The notes beneath the pieces are model-generated. The model was given only the letters and a program-made list of their open reading frames with translations, made no database searches and was not told where the DNA came from. This document shows positions 1-8,174 of a DNA stretch of 64,000 nt, one piece after another (the stretch's first letter is position 1; the number at the start of each line of letters is the position of its first letter). The translations under genes and the position numbers were made by a program. Source of the stretch: Caldithrix sp. (GTDB taxonomy: Bacteria; Zhuqueibacterota; Zhuqueibacteria; Thermofontimicrobiales; Sulfurfontimicrobiaceae); assembly GCA_020722815.1 (NCBI GenBank), contig DYKB01000021.1, positions 29,821 through 93,820 of the forward strand, written 5' to 3'.

Positions 1-1
1 C

Positions 2-2170
2 GTTCCCAAGGGTTTTCCAACCTGGGCGGATTGGCGGCGCTGGTGTGTAACCGAGTTTGTTCGGGCGGCGCATGATTCCATTCAAAGCCTTAAACCCTGG
101 GTGCGATTATCGGCTGCAGCGCTGGGGCGCTATCGATGGGATTTTGAGATTGGCTGGGATGGCTACAATACGGTTTATCAGGACGCGGCTCTCTGGTTTA
201 ATGAAGGATATATTGAACAATTAACCCCGATGCATTATCACTGGCTTGATCCTTATGATTTTTATCAGATGCTGGCGGGACCCAAAGGGGATAGTCATTA
301 TGATAAATGCTGGGGCTATTTTATTCAACCGGGAATAAAAGCGGGTCGACTTTTTTCGGCGGGTCCGGCTTCCTATTTACTAAAAGATAAAAATATCTGG
401 GGGAATCATGTTGATCTGGTTAAAAAAGCCCGACAAATTCCCTGGCTGGATGGGTTTCAATTTTTCAGCTACGCTCAGTGGCGGGATATGAAATACTGGG
501 ATACTGCCCGCGAATTAATATTTCCCCAAAAGGTAAAAATAAGATCTGCGGGAATAAACGAGCAAAAGATGCCGATTGCACCGGTCATACAGGTTATCAA
601 ACAGGATACTTTTGTTTATTCCATTAAAGTTCAACCGGCCAACAATTTGACGGGCTGGCATTACATTTATCGGGTGAAAGGGGATAATGTTGATCCGGGT
701 CAAAATGATATTATTAATATCCGATTTGGGACCGGTGCGTATGCCTTTACGGATCGGCTCCCGGATGGCGGGGATAAATTTCGCTATTACGCCACCGCCG
801 CGGATCGACAACGGTTTGAATCGCTCCCCTCAAATATTTTTGTCACTGATTTAGTGCCTGAAAAACGGACCTTCCCGGAACCAGTGGCCATGCAATATGT
901 TATCAAATTGGAAAATAGCTATAAAATTTGCTGGACCCCACTGGGGACAATACCGGCCAGGGGTTATCGCCTTTATGGAAAATCGGGTGGGCATGATTGG
1001 AAATTATTAATTGATGAAAAGATATTGGATGCCTCGAAAACAGAGGTGTTGGTTCCAGTCCTCAATTCTGATGCCTCCTGGATCTTTACTATTCGAACGG
1101 TCGGACGTGGGGAGCCGCCGTATGAATCACCCCAATCTGATGCCTATGGAATCTATCAGGCAGGTGGCGATCAATACCTTATTGTGGATGGATTTGACCG
1201 GACCCATGCTGATGGAAGCGAGAATGAACATCCCTTCGCCCAACGGATTTCTGAAAGCCTGGTTCGATTGGGCATTTCGCATCAATGTTGTGCGGATGAT
1301 GCAATTGCCGCGAAATTGATTAATCTGCAGAATTATCAAAGTGTTATCTGGATTACCGGTACTGAAAATCCAAAATTTCAGCAACTGGAATATAACGATA
1401 TTGCGCGTTTGGCAACGTATTTGAGAAATGGCGGTAAATTGCTCATTTCCGGGAGCGATTTGGCCCTTAATCTGGGGAAAAATGGCGATACCGCTTCCCA
1501 AAAATTTCTTAAAAATTATTTAAAAACCGAATATCGTGAGGACGGCACACAAGGAAATGGCTATCAGGCGGCCGGCATCGTTGGCAGTATTTTTGATGGA
1601 TTAAATTTCTCGTTTGATAATAATCAATTTGGATTTAATATTTTAAAACCAGATGTTCTGGATACAACGCTGGAAAGTTATCCCTGCCTGAATTATGCGA
1701 ATGGTGCGGGAATTGCCGGTATCCAGCATTTTAGTCGGGTGGAAAATGCTGTTCAAGCTGCGAAAGCGGTGATTTTGGGATTCCCCGTGGAAGCAGTCTA
1801 TCCGGAATCCATGCGTGATTCCCTTTTGGCGCGTGTTTTTAAATTTTTTAATAATGCACCGACGAGGGTGAATTTAAATGCAGCGCATCTTTTAAAGAAA
1901 TTTGAGCTCTATGGTAATTATCCCAATCCCTTTAACGCCGAAACAATAATTCGTTTCTTCATTCCCGAAGATGGAGAATATACATTATCAGTTTCAAATT
2001 TATTAGGACAGGAAGTGGTAACATTAGGTTCAGGTCTTATTCTTGCTGGTGAACATTCATTTCGATGGAAAGCTTATGACCAGCCAGGTGGCATTTATTT
2101 CCTTCAATTGAACTATAAACGATCATCAGGAACAGAACGCAAAAATTTTAAAATGATGTTATTGAAATAA
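2..2170 (+). CDS. GHL10-type glycoside hydrolase with T9SS tail (5' end outside window)
   Basis: The frame is open from base 2 with no stop, so the start lies upstream. The GTG at 101 is internal: the codons before it continue the same domain (WADWRRW, then FVRAAHDSIQSLKPWVRLS). The first ~200 visible residues look like the C-terminal half of a DUF187/GHL10 (YngK-like) TIM barrel, with motifs GWDGYNTVYQDAALWF and QLTPMHYHW typical of that family. An Fn3-like segment follows, then a flavodoxin/GATase-like domain (about residues 360-590 counted from the GTG: DQYLIVDGFDR, LRNGGKLLISGSDLALNL) of the type found in Bacteroidetes xanthan-lyase-like proteins. The protein ends in a T9SS domain (YGNYPNPFNAETIIRF, ending KMMLLK). 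It is inferred to be a secreted or surface enzyme acting on a polysaccharide or peptidoglycan glycan. Family assignment is fairly sure; the substrate is unknown. Confidence 0.82.
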   Translation, partial: VPKGFPTWADWRRWCVTEFVRAAHDSIQSLKPWVRLSAAALGRYRWDFEIGWDGYNTVYQDAALWFNEGYIEQLTPMHYHWLDPYDFYQMLAGPKGDSHYDKCWGYFIQPGIKAGRLFSAGPASYLLKDKNIWGNHVDLVKKARQIPWLDGFQFFSYAQWRDMKYWDTARELIFPQKVKIRSAGINEQKMPIAPVIQVIKQDTFVYSIKVQPANNLTGWHYIYRVKGDNVDPGQNDIINIRFGTGAYAFTDRLPDGGDKFRYYATAADRQRFESLPSNIFVTDLVPEKRTFPEPVAMQYVIKLENSYKICWTPLGTIPARGYRLYGKSGGHDWKLLIDEKILDASKTEVLVPVLNSDASWIFTIRTVGRGEPPYESPQSDAYGIYQAGGDQYLIVDGFDRTHADGSENEHPFAQRISESLVRLGISHQCCADDAIAAKLINLQNYQSVIWITGTENPKFQQLEYNDIARLATYLRNGGKLLISGSDLALNLGKNGDTASQKFLKNYLKTEYREDGTQGNGYQAAGIVGSIFDGLNFSFDNNQFGFNILKPDVLDTTLESYPCLNYANGAGIAGIQHFSRVENAVQAAKAVILGFPVEAVYPESMRDSLLARVFKFFNNAPTRVNLNAAHLLKKFELYGNYPNPFNAETIIRFFIPEDGEYTLSVSNLLGQEVVTLGSGLILAGEHSFRWKAYDQPGGIYFLQLNYKRSSGTERKNFKMMLLK

Positions 2171-2209
2171 AAAATTGAAACGGACAAAAATTTTAATCAG
2201 GAGATGAAT

Positions 2210-3562
2210 ATGAGTCGACTTATGATTAGTATTTCAGGAATCCGAGGGATAATTGGTGAAACTTTAACACCGGATGCGGTGGTGAAATATGCTGCCGCTT
2301 ATGGAACCTTTGTCGGGCCGGGAAAAGTAATTGTTGGACGGGATAGCCGCGTCAGCGGACCGATGATGCATCATGCTGTCGTGGCTGGCTTACAGGCAGT
2401 CGGTTGCACACCAGTGGATGTGGGGATCTGCCCGACACCGACCGTGGAATTTGCCACGCGTCGACATGGGGAAACCGGGGGGATTATCATCACCGCCAGT
2501 CATAATCCCATTCAGTGGAATGCCTTGAAATTGTTGAATAAAGATGGTCTGTTTTTAAACGCGGATCAGGGAAATCGCGTCATTGAAATTGCGAGTACCG
2601 AAAAATTTAAATATGTTTCCTATAATGAACTGGGAAAATATGAAACATTTACCAATGCCATTCAGGAACATCAGGAAGCGGTGCTAAATTTGCCCTATAT
2701 CGATGTGCCAGCACTCCAAAAACGCCGTTTTAAAGTCGTAATCGATGGTGTCAATGGGGCGGGTTCGGTCTGTATGCCAGAATTTTTACAAAAATTAGGC
2801 TGCGAAGTGGTGGCGATTAATTGTACTCCTGACGGCATTTTCCCGCATACGCCGGAACCAGTCCCGGAAAATTTAACCCAACTGTGTGAAAGTGTGAAAA
2901 AGAATAACGCCGATATCGGATTTGCAGTTGATCCCGATGCGGATAGATTAGCAATCGTATCTGAAAAAGGGATTCCACTGGGTGAAGAATATACACTGGC
3001 ATTGGCTATCAAATTTCTGTTGATGAAAAAGCGCGGTCCGGTGGTCATCAATGCCTCAACGAGTCTGGCTTCCGAAGATATCGCTCGCAAGTTCGGCGTG
3101 GATGTTATCCGCACCAAAGTTGGTGAAATTCACGTCACACAAAAATTACTTGAAATTAATGCCGTCATTGGCGGTGAAGGAAATGGGGGGATTATTCTGC
3201 CGGATGTGCATCCGGGTCGCGATGCTGTCGTGGGGATTGCGCTGACATTGCAGGCGCTTCTCGAATCCGGAAAAACTATTTCCCAACTTAAATCTTCATT
3301 GCCACAATATGAAATCGTAAAACTAAAACTCGAATTGGGTGATGCTGATCCGAAAACAATCTTAAATAAATTAATTGAACGCCATGCTCAGGAAAAAATT
3401 GATCAAATCGACGGGGTGAAATTTTTAGGAAATCGAACCTGGGTTCAGGTACGTGCTTCCAATACCGAGCCGATTGTTCGAATAATGGCCGAAGCCCCAA
3501 CCGCACAGGATGCACAAATGCTTGGAGAAAAATATCTCCAGGAAATTCGAAGCTTAATTTAA
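2210..3562 (+). CDS. Phosphohexomutase (GlmM/ManB-like alpha-D-phosphohexomutase)
   Basis: A cytoplasmic enzyme that moves phosphate between C1 and C6 of a hexose or hexosamine, feeding cell-wall and glycan precursors. All superfamily landmarks are present in 450 residues: SGIRGIIG at the N-terminus, the catalytic phosphoserine loop TASHNP (Ser97), the metal loop DPDADR (242-247), the sugar loop GEGNGG (323-328) and the phosphate-binding RASNTEP near 413. The GEGNGG loop is of the kind seen in archaeal-style mutases, not the GEQSGH of classical bacterial GlmM, so phosphoglucosamine, phosphomannose and phosphoglucose are all possible substrates. AGGAG at 2199-2203 sits directly against an ATG at 2204 but 6 nt before the ATG at 2210, so 2210 is the better start. 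It lies 39 bases after the T9SS glycosidase and may be cotranscribed. Confidence 0.93.
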   Translation: MSRLMISISGIRGIIGETLTPDAVVKYAAAYGTFVGPGKVIVGRDSRVSGPMMHHAVVAGLQAVGCTPVDVGICPTPTVEFATRRHGETGGIIITASHNPIQWNALKLLNKDGLFLNADQGNRVIEIASTEKFKYVSYNELGKYETFTNAIQEHQEAVLNLPYIDVPALQKRRFKVVIDGVNGAGSVCMPEFLQKLGCEVVAINCTPDGIFPHTPEPVPENLTQLCESVKKNNADIGFAVDPDADRLAIVSEKGIPLGEEYTLALAIKFLLMKKRGPVVINASTSLASEDIARKFGVDVIRTKVGEIHVTQKLLEINAVIGGEGNGGIILPDVHPGRDAVVGIALTLQALLESGKTISQLKSSLPQYEIVKLKLELGDADPKTILNKLIERHAQEKIDQIDGVKFLGNRTWVQVRASNTEPIVRIMAEAPTAQDAQMLGEKYLQEIRSLI

Positions 3563-4105
3563 TCTGAGCGAGCAATTGCTTTTACATTGATGAATTTAAG
3601 ATTTTAAAAATTCATTTTTGTAAAAAATAATAAAATGACAAATCTATTCCTATAAACTTATTTGGCACAATATTTTCCTGTTTATTTGAATCCTCAATAA
3701 TAAATGCATTCTTATAATCTTTGAAACTGATTTTTCTTCATTCTTTTCAATAGGTTAGCTTAAAAATGAATTTGACATAAGAGTAAAAAATGACTGAAAA
3801 TTATAAATTAAACTGACCAGTTTGGCGTAATTGTCCGGAAAATGAACACTTTGAACTTTGGTCTGTATCTTTTTTGACTTGTTTCAAATGCCAAAAATTC
3901 AGCATATTATTAATTGTTGTTTCCAAATTATATTGTTTTTATTGAGATTATCGCGAGGTTGTTTTGTGAAGATGTTGTAAAATATCATTTAGTTTTTTGA
4001 AAATCCCTACTTTTGATGTATATTAAGATAGATCGACGAAAGCGATTTATGCTCTATAAAATTAAACCGATAGCATTCATGCGAACAAAGATTAAGGTTG
4101 TAAAA
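3563..4105. other. AT-rich intergenic stretch
   Basis: No coding frame of quality, RNA gene or clear terminator is visible. The only hairpin near the mutase stop is a short palindrome (GCAATTGC) without a proper stem. The stretch probably holds the promoter of the orphan gene downstream, but no -35/-10 pair stands out. An upstream extension of that gene to 4013 is possible and would occupy the last 90 bases. Confidence 0.5.
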
Positions 4106-4798
4106 ATGGTGAATATTCAGTTGAATCGAATTGTCGGACTCCTGATTTTCGGCTTTTTGATGACGATGGCGACCTTACTGATGGCACTTCCCAAGGGTAT
4201 TATTAAAGGGAGAATTGAAGTCAGCCAGGAACTTCGGGAAAAAAATGTTTACGAAAAGGACATTTATCATGGAATTTTTCTTTATACATTTAAAAAGAAA
4301 GAAAGAGGATATGTGATCCCCATGATTTCAGTGTATGATAAATATAATAATTTGATTCTTCAAACATTTACCTATCTTGATTTCACGAAAATAGATTTAA
4401 TTAAAGGTGCCTATGGCCAATATTTTGTCTATACACCGCATGTCGAAAATTATCACCGTCATGAAGTCGAAATTTTCATGGCGGATGAACATCTTGTTAA
4501 AAATTATGATACCGTGATTGCTACCCAGACGCTTTTTGCAAAAGAGGTGGCAGATCGACGACGCACCAAAATAACTGCTACAGAAACGGAAATAGAGCTC
4601 CTGAACAAATATCGTCGCGATTTAAAGCCCCCCCTTTCCTCAACTCAACAGCTTGAGCTTTTAAAAACATCTGGCAATAAAGCGTCGGCTGATAAAAAAA
4701 ACGATAAAAGTAAACCTCAAATTGACTGGAATTCTCCTTTCGCGTATGGCCTGAAATGGGGTGGGTTTGATAAGAAAGATAATTTTTTAGAATATTAA
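4106..4798 (+). CDS. Orphan protein with N-terminal signal/anchor
   Basis: I do not recognise this protein. The frame opens at 4013, but the in-frame ATG at 4106 is preferred because it places a hydrophobic signal or anchor right at the N-terminus (MVNIQLNRIVGLLIFGFLMT). An AAGG at 4095-4097 lies just upstream, although the ribosome site is weak. After the anchor comes a compact, charged region of about 130 residues rich in beta-prone segments (YHGIFLYTFKKKERGYVIPM, ISVYDKYNNLILQTFTYLDF). A lysine-rich tail follows, ending in NSPFAYGLKWGGFDKKDNFL. This implies an exported or inner-membrane-anchored periplasmic protein. It stands alone, with ~400-500 bases free on each side. Its codon use resembles its neighbours, so it is probably real. 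Confidence 0.6.
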   Translation: MVNIQLNRIVGLLIFGFLMTMATLLMALPKGIIKGRIEVSQELREKNVYEKDIYHGIFLYTFKKKERGYVIPMISVYDKYNNLILQTFTYLDFTKIDLIKGAYGQYFVYTPHVENYHRHEVEIFMADEHLVKNYDTVIATQTLFAKEVADRRRTKITATETEIELLNKYRRDLKPPLSSTQQLELLKTSGNKASADKKNDKSKPQIDWNSPFAYGLKWGGFDKKDNFLEY

Positions 4799-5217
4799 AA
4801 ATAACACGCACCTAGTAAATCCTTCATTCACGAACAAGTTATCAGCGGCGTTCAGCTATCGACAGCTTTTGATAACAGCTTCTTCTAACGGCCTGGCTTT
4901 GCCCGGCAATATATCGATACGAAACCTGCCATCCCGTAGTAAAAATCGATTATCGAATCGCATTTGTCAGGTTACTTAATCAATTGTCAACACAATGAGT
5001 TATATCCTTAAATTTCAATTAAGTAAAATTAATTACTTGACTTTAATATCAAAATTTTTATATTATCATTATGGATATAAATTTATTAAAACTTTTCTAC
5101 GATGCCTCTCTTTTGTCATTTTACATTATTCCCTCCAATAAATTAATTCGATATATAGATTTTAAATTTTTATTTTATCAATATTTTGTATTTTGAATCA
5201 AATAACCAGGAGTTGCC
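4799..5217. other. Intergenic stretch with hairpin and candidate promoter
   Basis: No gene seen. A 7-bp inverted repeat (GTTATCA 4838-4844 with TGATAAC 4870-4876) enclosing a second small stem lies shortly after the orphan's stop. It has no T-tract, so it is not a classical terminator. A candidate promoter for the downstream lyase is annotated at 5037-5066. AGGAG lies just before the lyase ATG. Confidence 0.45.
5037..5066 (+). promoter_or_regulatory. Candidate sigma-70-type promoter of the polysaccharide lyase
   Basis: TTGACT at 5037-5042 is followed after 18 nt by TATTAT at 5061-5066 (TATATT at 16 nt is an alternative). It would leave a leader of ~145 nt before the ATG at 5218. The surroundings are very AT-rich, so a chance match is possible. 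Confidence 0.35.
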
Positions 5218-7539
5218 ATGAAAAATTTTCAACTACTTCTTTCTATCATTATCAGTTTCATTTTCATCCAGAGTTCGTTTGTCGATGCGAAAACGATTAA
5301 GCGAAATGAGTATCTAAAATATGCCCGTGAAGCCGCTGAAGATTATTGGAAGAATTACGACGAAGACATCAAAAAGTGGGTGGACCGAATCGATTTGAAA
5401 TATGTTTTTGGTTATATGCCCACTGGAAATCCGCTGTCATTTGCCGATGTCAGTGCGAATCTGTACAAAATAACCGGCGAGCAGAAATATGCACAATGGG
5501 CCCGGAAAGTACTGGTCGAATATGGCAATCTGCGGAATTATTATCCTGCTGATTTCTGGAAAAATAAGCCCGGTTTTGAGAAAGGTGTACCGCCCCTGCC
5601 TGATTTTTTTAATGCGCCGCAATATATAAAAGCCTACAAAATCCTTAAAAACACCAAATTTTTATCTCCTGCTGATAAAGCTATCATCACTGAAAATATC
5701 GCGATTAGTTGTGATCATCAGGTCCGTTCGCAGGAATGGGGGGCGATGAATCGGGGAATTTTACGGGCTGAAGTTTTTTATCTGGCGGCGATAACGATTC
5801 CCGAACATCCTCATGCAAAAACCTGGGCAATGGTTGCCCAATCAATCATCGATGACTGCTGGCGATCCTGGGAAATAGAAGATGCAACCCATTATAATGC
5901 GATTCATTACTATTCGCTGGTTTCGTTATCGGATTATTTGGCAGATAAAGATTTGTGGAAAGAAGCGGTTACGCGATATGCGATGCAATTTTTTACGCGA
6001 TTAATGGCACCCTGGGGGATGTTGCCCGATTATGGCGATTCCTATTTATATGGAAATTGGAATCGATGGATTGCGATTTTTGAATACGCCGCAACGAAAT
6101 ATCAGGATCCGGAAATAAAGTATGCCGCCAACCGGATTTCACAAAACCTGTGGAATTTTCAGGCGCAACCGAAATCGATGTGGCTGGCGACTATCGCGAT
6201 GGATTGTTATCATTGGGCCGATGATAAAATCGTCCCGAAAGCACCCGCCGGCACGAGTGAATTGGTTCTGGATGATGCCGTGGGGAAGAAGATTATTTTC
6301 CGAACCGGTTATGAACCAAATGACACCTATCTCCTTGTTAATTATAAGGATGAAGGGATTGCTGGGTTTATGTCACGCGATTACTTGCGTCGCAGTATCG
6401 CCATTGAAGAGGAGAAAGTGACCCATGGCCATGCCGACGAGAATGATATTTCGTTGTTTATGGCGGACGGGTGTGTGTTACTTCATGACGGCGGGTATCG
6501 CGATTTTATGCCCAGTGGCCCTTTTGGTGCCTATCGCGCGGATTATTTTCATAATCGGGTCGTTGTCCGAAAAGATAAAATATTTAAAGGGCAAAAAAAA
6601 GGGCAGTATCGGTATGCCACCACCGACAGCGTGGCCGTTCCCGGCCAGAATGTGTATGATTTTGTGAGAAATTCGGGGGCTTATCGCCCGGTACAAACCG
6701 AATTAATCGATTTTCTGGCCACTGAAAATTTTGATTATAGCCGCTCCCGGGTAACCGATCAGCGAATGGGGTATCAGCATGATCGAATTGTCAACTGGGT
6801 TAAACCGTTAAATGTTTTTGTTGTTTTTGACGTGGTAAAGTTTTTGGTGGATGATTTTTACACAAGTGTAAACTTCTGGCACACCCGGAAAATATTGGCA
6901 CAAGGAGAGAATTTTTTCGATACGCAATATGATTCGCTTCAAAAAAACACCTCCCCAACGCACAAGTCGCTTCTCATCTATTTTCCTGAAGGTGATCAAA
7001 ATGGACGTATGATTGGTCATGATCCTGAAAAACGCTATTGGCAAAATGAAATAGCCATCCACCAGACCCTTTCGCGCTGGCACGATGTCGGGGATGTGGC
7101 AACTTTTACAACGATACTTATCCCACATGAAACCGGAAGCGATCTGGATCAACTGATGCAAAAAATTGAACTTATTGACGTGGACCGCTATCCGCAGGCA
7201 ACAGGCGTTAAGATTCATGATGGGGGAAAAGAATATTATGTTTGTTCAAAATTAGATAGAATGATTGATATCCACTATCAGGATCGACGGCCACAATATG
7301 ATTATGAACATGGTAAAGTACAATATGGCGAATTTGAAACCGATGCCCAGCAGCTTTTTGCGGTACTTGAAAAAGACATGTTAAAATTTACTTCGGTATA
7401 CTGTGTAAAATTGACTTATAAAAACCAGATACTTTTTGAACAGAAACCGGTAGATTTTGGGCTCCAGTATACCGATGGCGTTGATCGTCCCGGTATTGGT
7501 AAATTAAGATACTGGCAGGATGAAATAAAAATCAAATGA
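5218..7539 (+). CDS. Secreted polysaccharide lyase (heparinase II/III / alginate-lyase-like)
   Basis: A 773-residue exported protein with a clear signal peptide (residues 1-24, hydrophobic core then FVDAK). Residues ~35-340 are a helical (alpha/alpha) toroid as in alginate and heparinase-type lyases, with motifs such as NPLSFADVSANLYKITGE, RGILRAEVFYLAA and HYYSLVSLSDYL. From ~360 to 560 there is a heparinase II/III-like beta-sheet domain centred on THGHADENDISLFMADG (His403, His405) and LLHDGGYRDF, a segment that carries catalytic and metal-binding residues in lyases of this fold. A further beta domain ends the protein. Predicted role: beta-elimination of a uronic-acid-containing polysaccharide in the periplasm or outside the cell. 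Unlike its neighbours it has no T9SS tail. AGGAG precedes the ATG. Substrate is unknown. Confidence 0.8.
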   Translation: MKNFQLLLSIIISFIFIQSSFVDAKTIKRNEYLKYAREAAEDYWKNYDEDIKKWVDRIDLKYVFGYMPTGNPLSFADVSANLYKITGEQKYAQWARKVLVEYGNLRNYYPADFWKNKPGFEKGVPPLPDFFNAPQYIKAYKILKNTKFLSPADKAIITENIAISCDHQVRSQEWGAMNRGILRAEVFYLAAITIPEHPHAKTWAMVAQSIIDDCWRSWEIEDATHYNAIHYYSLVSLSDYLADKDLWKEAVTRYAMQFFTRLMAPWGMLPDYGDSYLYGNWNRWIAIFEYAATKYQDPEIKYAANRISQNLWNFQAQPKSMWLATIAMDCYHWADDKIVPKAPAGTSELVLDDAVGKKIIFRTGYEPNDTYLLVNYKDEGIAGFMSRDYLRRSIAIEEEKVTHGHADENDISLFMADGCVLLHDGGYRDFMPSGPFGAYRADYFHNRVVVRKDKIFKGQKKGQYRYATTDSVAVPGQNVYDFVRNSGAYRPVQTELIDFLATENFDYSRSRVTDQRMGYQHDRIVNWVKPLNVFVVFDVVKFLVDDFYTSVNFWHTRKILAQGENFFDTQYDSLQKNTSPTHKSLLIYFPEGDQNGRMIGHDPEKRYWQNEIAIHQTLSRWHDVGDVATFTTILIPHETGSDLDQLMQKIELIDVDRYPQATGVKIHDGGKEYYVCSKLDRMIDIHYQDRRPQYDYEHGKVQYGEFETDAQQLFAVLEKDMLKFTSVYCVKLTYKNQILFEQKPVDFGLQYTDGVDRPGIGKLRYWQDEIKIK

Positions 7540-7566
7540 TTTATGTTTTTTGATTTCAGAACAAGG

Positions 7567-7651
7567 ATTAACGATTTTTGATTTAGGAAGGGTTTAGATT
7601 TTCATATTTCCACAGAATTTTCTTTCATCAATCGAAAATCGTTAATTTTTG
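7567..7651 (+). terminator. Possible long-loop terminator after the lyase gene
   Basis: ATTAACGATTTTTGAT (7567-7582) and ATCGAAAATCGTTAAT (7631-7646) pair at 15 of 16 positions across a 48-nt loop, followed by five T. The long loop and low GC make it weaker than a canonical terminator; it could also be a degraded repeat. Confidence 0.35.
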
Positions 7652-7779
7652 TTCGTCAATCATTTTATTGCTGAATGAATAAAAAAGCACCCGGCGCATA
7701 TCATCTCCCTTTGTTAAAATCACTCATCTCAGGTTAGCGGGGATTTCGCATTTTTTTCATTTTTGGGGGCAGATCGGGC

Positions 7780-7808
7780 TTGACTATTTAAAAAAGATTG
7801 TGTATATT
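7780..7808 (+). promoter_or_regulatory. Candidate sigma-70-type promoter of the PKD/discoidin gene
   Basis: TTGACT (7780-7785), an exact 17-nt spacer, then TATATT (7803-7808). This is one of the best promoter matches in the window. It implies a ~355-nt leader before the ATG at 8175, which contains the inverted repeat at 7913-8057. Confidence 0.55.
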
Positions 7809-7912
7809 TTTATCTGTATGAAGTATCCGAATCATAAAAACAAAAATTGTAAAAGTATGAATCCCTCACCAAAAGAAGTAGAGGTTATTTTGAAACGAAA
7901 TTGTGAAACGAG

Positions 7913-8071
7913 GGATAGGTTAAATTGATTTCTATTGGATTCTCTATTTTCCACAATTAAAAGCAAAAAATGAGTTTTCTGCCTCCCCTCGCCCGGGTTG
8001 TCAAAACCGTATCTTGCCGAAACAGGAAATAGAAATCGCAGATTATTTAACCTATCCTGCTTTTTTTATTT
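7913..8071 (+). repeat. Split inverted repeat in the 5' leader
   Basis: GGATAGGTTAAAT (7913-7925) pairs perfectly with ATTTAACCTATCC (8045-8057). Just inside, GATTTCTATT (7927-7936) pairs with AATAGAAATC (8028-8037). A TGC plus seven T follows the right arm. It could be an attenuator-like leader fold or the ends of a ~145-bp palindromic element; no target duplication was found. Confidence 0.5.
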
Positions 8072-8174
8072 TCTAAGAAATGTTATTTTTCCCGAATCCA
8101 CTTTTTGATTAACAACAGCTTTATTTTGAGAAATAATTTTACAGGATGTATCTTTTAGGCAAAGGAGGCTCTTT

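Larger units (their letters stand above)
7540..8174. other. Structured intergenic stretch (two inverted repeats, promoter)
   Basis: No gene. Three elements fill it. First, an inverted repeat just after the lyase (7567-7582 with 7631-7646, 15 of 16 bases matching, then TTTTTG) could act as a long-loop terminator. Second, a good promoter lies at 7780-7808. Third, a split inverted repeat (7913-7936 with 8028-8057) is followed by a T-rich run in what would be the leader of the next gene. A strong AAAGGAGG lies just before the ATG at 8175. Confidence 0.5.
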
